From positions 1-10,765 of the forward strand of contig CAITSH010000428.1 of assembly GCA_903895005.1 (NCBI GenBank): a DNA stretch of 10,765 nt, in the 5' to 3' direction. A model generated the notes under the pieces. The model made no database searches and was not told the origin of the DNA. It saw nothing but the letters and a program-made list of their open reading frames with translations. Position 1 is the first letter of the stretch; every line of letters begins with the position of its first letter. This DNA is from an uncultured Pseudomonadota bacterium. GTDB taxonomy: Bacteria > Pseudomonadota > Gammaproteobacteria > Burkholderiales > SG8-39. The position numbers and the translations under genes are program-made. This document shows positions 6,991-10,765 of the stretch, piece after piece.

Positions 6991-7033
6991 TTCCGGCTGG
7001 AGACACTGCTTAATACGGCAATGGATACGGGAT

Positions 7034-8083
7034 TCACTTGTATTCAATCAGACCGACCGGGCCGCCGGTAGCGGAACGCAGCAGGAACTTAACCAGGCCG
7101 ACGGCCTCGGGAAATTTTCCGAGTACGAGAAACGCCGCACGCAGCCAGTTTTCACGCATCGGGCCCTTGCCCTTCATCGCGATACGTCCGATCTGTACGG
7201 GATAGACGCCGAGAAAAAGCAGACTCCACCCTCCGGACATCAAAGCAGCACTCAGAACCAACACTGGAATCATCCCCCCCCAGATCGCCGCACTGCGCGT
7301 TTCCCGTATCCAATGTCGTTCCGGCGGTGCGCCGTGCAGCACCGCACCCTGGGCGAATGCGTAACCGCCTCGCAGCGTGCGGGTCCACCATTGTGAAAAT
7401 CGCGTCATGTCCGCGTCGTGCAGTGTCATTTCCGAGTCCAGCCGCCAAATGCGCCACCCGGCCGCGCGAAGCCGGACACAAAGCTCCGGTTCTTCCCCGG
7501 CGATAAGGTCGTCGCGAAATCCGCCGACTTTTTCATAAGCATGGATGCGCATCATGGCGTCCCCACCGCAGTACTTCGCTTCCCCGACGGGCGTATCCCA
7601 CTCAAGATCACACATCATGTTGAACACCGAGCGCTCCGGATGCCGCTCCCGGCGCCGGCCTGCCGCGACCGCGACTTCGTTATGTTCGTTCAGATAATTC
7701 ATCGCCAAACCAAGCCAGACGTCCACAAGTTCGCAATCCCCATCCACAAACTGGACATACGTGAGCCAGGGTGCCAATACCCGGAGACGACGGAAGCCGG
7801 CATTGCGCGCGCGTGCCGCGGTAAACGGAATAGCCATATCAAGAACCACCACATCCGCGCCACGCGCTCTCGCCGCAGAAACGGAGCCATCGGTTGATCC
7901 AGAATCAACGTAGACGACCCTAAGACTGTGGGCGCGAAGCGCGTCCAGACAGTTCTCGAGGCGCTTTCCTTCGTTGCGCCCTATTACCACTGCGCCGACG
8001 AGGGCGGAAATCGAATCACACTGGGCTTGGCGTGTCGTGGACGTGCTCCGACCCGGGCCCTGGTACAGAACCATGTGCGTCAC
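7034..8083 (-). CDS. GT2-family glycosyltransferase
   Basis: A family-2 glycosyltransferase of 349 residues (346 if the ATG at 8074 is used). The GT-A domain begins at residue 28 with ALVGAVVIGRNEGKRL. It has YVDSGSTDGS (58-67), FVDGDCELV with the DxD-type motif (DGD, 114-116), CGGDAMM (172-178), VGGFRDDLIAGEEPELCVRL (186-205, the probable catalytic acidic cluster GEEPEL), and a late LHDADM. Residues about 268-295 are hydrophobic (GGMIPVLVLSAALMSGGWSL) and probably anchor the protein to the inner membrane. The GTG start overlaps the acetyltransferase stop as GTGA and has GAGG eight bases ahead, so coupled translation is likely. The family is common in exopolysaccharide clusters; donor and acceptor are not predictable. 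The next gene starts after an 85-base spacer. Confidence 0.9.
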   Translation of the reverse strand: MTHMVLYQGPGRSTSTTRQAQCDSISALVGAVVIGRNEGKRLENCLDALRAHSLRVVYVDSGSTDGSVSAARARGADVVVLDMAIPFTAARARNAGFRRLRVLAPWLTYVQFVDGDCELVDVWLGLAMNYLNEHNEVAVAAGRRRERHPERSVFNMMCDLEWDTPVGEAKYCGGDAMMRIHAYEKVGGFRDDLIAGEEPELCVRLRAAGWRIWRLDSEMTLHDADMTRFSQWWTRTLRGGYAFAQGAVLHGAPPERHWIRETRSAAIWGGMIPVLVLSAALMSGGWSLLFLGVYPVQIGRIAMKGKGPMRENWLRAAFLVLGKFPEAVGLVKFLLRSATGGPVGLIEYK

Positions 8084-8586
8084 GGCTTGCGCCTCGGGCT
8101 GACGGTGGCCGGAATGCCAACCACAACCGAATTATCTGGAACATCACAAAGTACGACCGCATTTGCCCCGATCAGGACGTTGCTTCCAATCGTGATCGCT
8201 CCAAGCAGTTTCGCCCCGGCGCCGATATCTACGTTGTCCCCGATTGTCGGAGCACAAGGTTCTTCTATCCGCCGCAAGCCGATCACAACACCGCTGCGAA
8301 TACGGCAGTTCTCTCCGATCCGCGCATAGCCGCTGACGACAATGCCGCCAAAGTGGTCAATGACGAAATTCCGTCCTATTTTTGCCTCGCAGGGCAACTC
8401 GATACCTGCAATGACCTGAATCAGCTTGTAAAGGATTTTGTAGACGAGTGACAGCGCTTTTCGAACCGGTGCCGGACGGATACCGTAACGCCAGCAGCCG
8501 AAGCGATAGATGAGCAGCGCCCAGAATCCCTGGGCCCCCCAGTCACCGCCATGCGCGCGCAAATCCTGTCGGATGTTGTCAAACAT
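8080..8586 (-). CDS. CysE-like left-handed beta-helix O-acetyltransferase
   Basis: A 168-residue hexapeptide-repeat acyltransferase resembling the C-terminal two thirds of serine acetyltransferase CysE, the usual shape of polysaccharide-cluster enzymes in this family. Residues 1-60 are a short helical part (MFDNIRQDLRAHGGDWG..., IYRFGCWRY). The beta-helix begins at about 64 with LPCEAKIGRNFVIDHFGGIV, keeping the Asp77-His78 pair of the CysE active site. Later turns are PTIGDNVDIGAGAKLLG and ITIGSNVLIGANAVVL, ending VVVGIPA. The second CysE histidine, normally in RHPTIGD before the next turn, is replaced (CAPTIGD, 111-117). This suggests an acceptor other than serine, probably a sugar hydroxyl. 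The frame is open further upstream to 8727, but the ATG at 8586 has GAGGG seven bases ahead, lies ten bases after the preceding stop, and starts at the family N-terminus. Confidence 0.88.
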   Translation of the reverse strand: MFDNIRQDLRAHGGDWGAQGFWALLIYRFGCWRYGIRPAPVRKALSLVYKILYKLIQVIAGIELPCEAKIGRNFVIDHFGGIVVSGYARIGENCRIRSGVVIGLRRIEEPCAPTIGDNVDIGAGAKLLGAITIGSNVLIGANAVVLCDVPDNSVVVGIPATVSPRRKP

Positions 8587-8593
8587 GGCCGCG

Positions 8594-8598
8594 CCCTC
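8594..8598 (-). promoter_or_regulatory. Ribosome binding site of the acetyltransferase gene
   Basis: GAGGG on the minus strand, seven bases before the ATG at 8586. It overlaps the TGA of the upstream glycosyltransferase and rules against the much longer frame starting at 8727. Confidence 0.5.
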
Positions 8599-9562
8599 AC
8601 CGCGTCGGCCGGGAGCCGAACGACGTGCGGAACAACAGCGACCATTCGCACAGGGCGTGACGCAGGTGTGTCGACGCGGAGAAACCCGGTCGATTTCGCA
8701 GCAAACCCTTGATGGCGTCAAAAACATCGGCCGCAGTCACCAAGAGGGCATTTTCCAGAACCGTCAGGAAACCGTGATTTTTCCGGAAGTAAAGCAACTC
8801 ACTCTCGATCTGCAGGACTTCGATCTGCCGACCGCTTTTACTTAATGCCGCGTCCTTTTTGGCACTTTCGCCGCCGATATGGACTACGGTCGTGTGCGGA
8901 AAAAACGCCACTTCCCAGCCGGCGTTAGCGGCGGCGCGACAATGATCGACCTCCTCGAAGTAAAGGAAATAGCGCGGATCAAACAAGCCGACTTCGTCTA
9001 TCACCTGTCTTCGAACCAGGTAAAAGCAGCCTGGCACCCAATCGCAGCGACGAACCGACGCATGATCCCATTCCATATCATCAACGAGCCGCGCGGCCGG
9101 GAAAAACCTCCCCAGCCCGGTGCGGTTGAGGAAGACATTCCAGGGTGTCATGAAGTACCGCGCCGAGGGCTGCAAGACCCCGTCTCGTCCGACCAGCCTT
9201 GCTCCAAGAATTCCCGTACGGGGATTTTCGTTCATGAACCGCACTGTCTTATCCAGCGTATCCGGTGCGACAAACGCATCGGTATTCAGCAACAACACGT
9301 ATCGGCCCCTGACATGAGCGAGAGCCTGATTGTTGGCACGGCCGAATCCGACGTTTTGTGAATTGAAGAGTAATTCGCAATCCGCGTAGTCACGCCGCAG
9401 CAATTCGTCCGACCCATCGCGCGAAGCGTTGTCGACAATGATGATTTGCAAAGAAAAGCCCCGTGCCGAGCGGCGTAGCGCGCCGATGGCCTCAGGCAGC
9501 AGCGCCACCGTGTTGTAGTTGACGAGGATCGCCGAGATGTCGACCGCCCCGAAACGCGGCAT
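8597..9562 (-). CDS. GT2-family glycosyltransferase, rhamnosyltransferase-like
   Basis: A family-2 glycosyltransferase of the WbbL or dTDP-rhamnosyltransferase type, 321 residues from the ATG at 9562. It begins DISAILVNYNTVALLPEAI, has IIIVDNASRDGS (40-51), NSQNVGFGRANNQAL (67-81), LLLNTDAF with the metal-binding NTDA (93-96), WVPGCFYLVRR (175-185), FDPRYFLYFEEVDHC (194-208) and FFPHTTVVHIGG (221-232). This order is characteristic of the family, which typically transfers rhamnose or a related deoxysugar to a lipid-linked glycan; the exact donor is inferred only weakly. The start is uncertain: a GTG at 9613 is also in frame (338 residues) but neither start has a clear ribosome binding site. 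I prefer 9562 because homology begins seven residues later and the extra N-terminus is polar and unlike the family. It would be the first intact gene after the 574-base gap, so its promoter may lie there. Confidence 0.9.
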   Translation of the reverse strand: MPRFGAVDISAILVNYNTVALLPEAIGALRRSARGFSLQIIIVDNASRDGSDELLRRDYADCELLFNSQNVGFGRANNQALAHVRGRYVLLLNTDAFVAPDTLDKTVRFMNENPRTGILGARLVGRDGVLQPSARYFMTPWNVFLNRTGLGRFFPAARLVDDMEWDHASVRRCDWVPGCFYLVRRQVIDEVGLFDPRYFLYFEEVDHCRAAANAGWEVAFFPHTTVVHIGGESAKKDAALSKSGRQIEVLQIESELLYFRKNHGFLTVLENALLVTAADVFDAIKGLLRNRPGFSASTHLRHALCEWSLLFRTSFGSRPTR

Positions 9563-10136
9563 GGCAACACCCGACCGGACAGATTCCGATGAGTTCACGA
9601 ACAACTCTTGCACGACATGCGCACGTCACATCCGGGCACGTCACAAACCGCCGGTTCCGGTACGCGAAATTTCTTCGCCTCGCATCCTTGTCCACGCAGT
9701 TCAGTCACAAGCTTGTCTACCTTCCTGTTCCAGCACCCGTCGTCGGCGAAAAGCGCGACGTGCTCCCGAATTCAATATCTGCATTCGTTTGATGTTCTGT
9801 CATAACCGGACCGGAAATTACGTCATTCGGCAGGGACGCCTTCTGCGCAGCCGTTCGCACGCGCTCGCGGATCCACCTCTATCTCACGGAACGGCGCGGC
9901 TGATTCAATATCTTCACGCAATCGGGTTCCAGCCCCACACGAAACCGAGCAATTCCACCGTCATGTAACCCACGCGAACCCCAATTAAGGGAGTGCCGAA
10001 GGCCCGGACTTTTGTGCGCCAAAAATCAACCGGCTATCAAGCGTACTTGTCAGGGCGAATGATAGAGCCCGATCATTACAGGACCGTGAACAGCGCCGGC
10101 GAGAATGGCGCGCCCGGCGAGTCACAAACACCACCT
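9563..10136. other. 574-base stretch without an intact gene
   Basis: Between the GT4 stop at 10137 and the next credible start at 9562 I find no full-length gene on either strand. The minus strand has short protein-like frames separated by stops and frame changes (9595-9771 and 9914-10033, see findings), which suggests a decayed gene rather than a clean regulatory region. A direct repeat of 11 bases (ATTCAATATCT on the plus strand) occurs at 9770-9780 and 9903-9913, and a 10-base repeat (GCACGTCACA) at 9621-9630 and 9636-9645. A weak sigma-70-like pair on the minus strand (ATGACA at 9798-9803 and GATATT at 9774-9779, 18-base spacing) could drive the operon downstream, but one such match is expected by chance. 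No JUMPstart/ops element and no GC hairpin followed by U-rich sequence was found. Confidence 0.6.
9595..9771 (-). pseudogene. Possible relic of the N-terminus of a formyltransferase-like protein
   Basis: Fifty-eight sense codons on the minus strand end at a TGA (9595-9597) and are preceded directly by another TGA (9772-9774), with no ATG, GTG or TTG near their start. The peptide looks coded: HVALFADDGCWNRKVDKL, then VTELRGQGCEAKKF, then CDVRMSCKSC. Polysaccharide-cluster formyltransferase-like proteins have a similar N-terminal pattern (a strand then D-x-x-x-W, a helix with LVxEL, a K/R-G-H/C-E strand, then D-hydrophobic-x-hydrophobic-SC). The family formyl-transfer motifs further on are absent, because the frame stops and the next gene begins. 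An ATG at 9803 in another frame could have been the original start if one frameshift lies near 9765-9775. The resemblance is from memory of the family pattern and is weak; chance in GC-rich DNA is a real alternative. Confidence 0.28.
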
Positions 10137-10765
10137 TCAGGCCAGGCGTGACTTAATCAAATGAGATCGGTGCCGAAAGACGGCAACATCATTGAAATCG
10201 CGACTGTGCTCCCAGGTCGTTCGGACGAGATGTCGCAGGGCGTCAGGTGCTGAAAATAATTTTTCGAGCGTGTCCGCGAGCAGCGCTGGTTTCCCCACCG
10301 GGGTTAGCAGCGTCTCACCAAAGCCCGTAACGAGATCGCGGGCAAACGCGCTGTCGTAGCCCACAATCGGTGTCGCAGAAACCATCGCTTCCAGGAGAAT
10401 GCGCGGTGACTCCGGCGTGACGTGGGTGAACAGCAGTACATCCCAGGATCGCAGTCGTGCAACAACCATGGCGCGGTCTCCGACAAAACCCGGGAGATCC
10501 ACGATTCCGTCCAAGCCGAGCCTTTTGACGAATGCCCGCATTTCTGGCAACAACGGCCCGTCACCAAGCCAGGTCGCCTGGACCGGAACGCCGTGCTCGG
10601 TGAGGATTCGGATTACCTCAAGCCACTGCATTGGCGCCTTCATTTCGACCGCACGTCCGGCATAGCCTATCTTGAACGCCTTATCTTCCGCTCCGATCGA
10701 CTCACCCTTTTGCAACGCGTGGGTTTGCGTTATGCGGTCGGACTCGGAAAGGTGAATGTCGTGTA
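10137..10765 (-). CDS. GT4-family glycosyltransferase, C-terminal part (runs off the right edge)
   Basis: The minus-strand frame is open from the window edge to a TGA at 10137-10139, giving about 208 residues of the C-terminal donor-binding domain of a GT-B glycosyltransferase of family GT4. Landmarks are KIGYAGRAVEMKAPMQWLEV (the G-R-x2-x-x-K element), WLGDGPLLPEM, VDLPGFVGDRAMV, and the segment TPESPRILLEAMVSATPIVG. In the last, the two acidic residues are spaced E-x6-E instead of the usual E-x7-E. The TTG at 10715 is only an internal leucine codon: codons upstream of it remain open and in character to the edge, so the true start is outside the window. It should be about 350-400 residues in full. 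It probably adds another sugar to the repeat unit. It is followed by the 574-base gap, so it may end an upstream transcription unit or be separated from the rest by a lost gene. Confidence 0.88.
   Translation of the reverse strand, partial: HDIHLSESDRITQTHALQKGESIGAEDKAFKIGYAGRAVEMKAPMQWLEVIRILTEHGVPVQATWLGDGPLLPEMRAFVKRLGLDGIVDLPGFVGDRAMVVARLRSWDVLLFTHVTPESPRILLEAMVSATPIVGYDSAFARDLVTGFGETLLTPVGKPALLADTLEKLFSAPDALRHLVRTTWEHSRDFNDVAVFRHRSHLIKSRLA

Noticed and set aside
8587..8727. 47-codon N-terminal extension of the CysE-like acetyltransferase
   Set aside because: Cys/Arg-rich, lies inside the preceding glycosyltransferase gene, and a good ribosome site supports the ATG at 8586.
9601..9660. 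CRP-like site suggested by TGTGA words
   Set aside because: The two TGTGA half-sites are in direct, not inverted, orientation and do not form TGTGA-N6-TCACA.
9774..9803. Sigma-70-like promoter (ATGACA, 18 bases, GATATT) on the minus strand
   Set aside because: Only 5/6 and 4/6 matches; such pairs are expected by chance in several hundred bases, so it is mentioned but not called as a feature.
10080..10136. GC-rich inverted and repeated words (GGCGCGCC, GCCGGC) just after the GT4 stop as a terminator
   Set aside because: No stable stem with a following U-run could be built on the minus strand; the T-rich run near 10021-10026 is too far from it and has no GC stem directly ahead.
9563..10136. 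JUMPstart/ops element typical of polysaccharide operons
   Set aside because: No GGCGGTAG core was found on either strand in the gap.

Overview
The window is a GC-rich bacterial DNA segment from the middle of an extracellular polysaccharide (capsule, exopolysaccharide or O-antigen type) biosynthesis cluster. The family mix (GT4, GT2 and WecG/TagA/CpsF glycosyltransferases, two Gfo/Idh/MocA oxidoreductases, a CysE-type hexapeptide acyltransferase, a membrane acyltransferase-3) and the purine-rich Shine-Dalgarno sites fit Pseudomonadota (beta or gamma). That placement is inference; no rRNA or other taxonomic marker is present.

Every gene I can support lies on the minus strand, so the cluster reads from high to low coordinates. 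In transcription order: the C-terminal part of a GT4 glycosyltransferase (10765-10137, cut by the window edge); a 574-base stretch with no intact gene but with protein-like, interrupted reading frames (10136-9563); a GT2 rhamnosyltransferase-like enzyme (9562-8597); a short CysE-like acetyltransferase (8586-8080); a second GT2 (8083-7034); an 85-base spacer with a perfect hairpin; a membrane GT2 with a QxxRW motif (6948-5752); a WecG/TagA/CpsF transferase fused to a STAS domain (5751-4642); two consecutive Gfo/Idh/MocA oxidoreductases (4645-3515 and 3498-2419); a GT4 (2395-1148); an acyltransferase-3 (1161-115); and the first 15 codons of a probably exported protein (47-1).

From 9562 to 115 the genes overlap or are separated by 0-23 bases, except for the 85-base spacer, so they probably form one operon. 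I would read them together as follows. The WecG-type enzyme and the five other glycosyltransferases assemble a repeat unit on a membrane lipid. The two oxidoreductases make or modify an unusual nucleotide sugar. The two acyltransferases decorate the sugars with acetyl or similar groups. No initiating sugar-phosphate transferase, flippase, polymerase, ABC exporter or chain-length regulator is in the window; these should lie outside.

The most unusual item is the WecG-STAS fusion: a signalling or regulatory-type domain joined to a glycosyltransferase, with the usual PKQE-like motif of the transferase also altered. The second is the 574-base gap, which contains a 58-codon frame resembling the start of a formyltransferase-like protein and may be a gene relic. 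No RNA genes, CRISPR arrays, insertion sequences or convincing terminators were seen.
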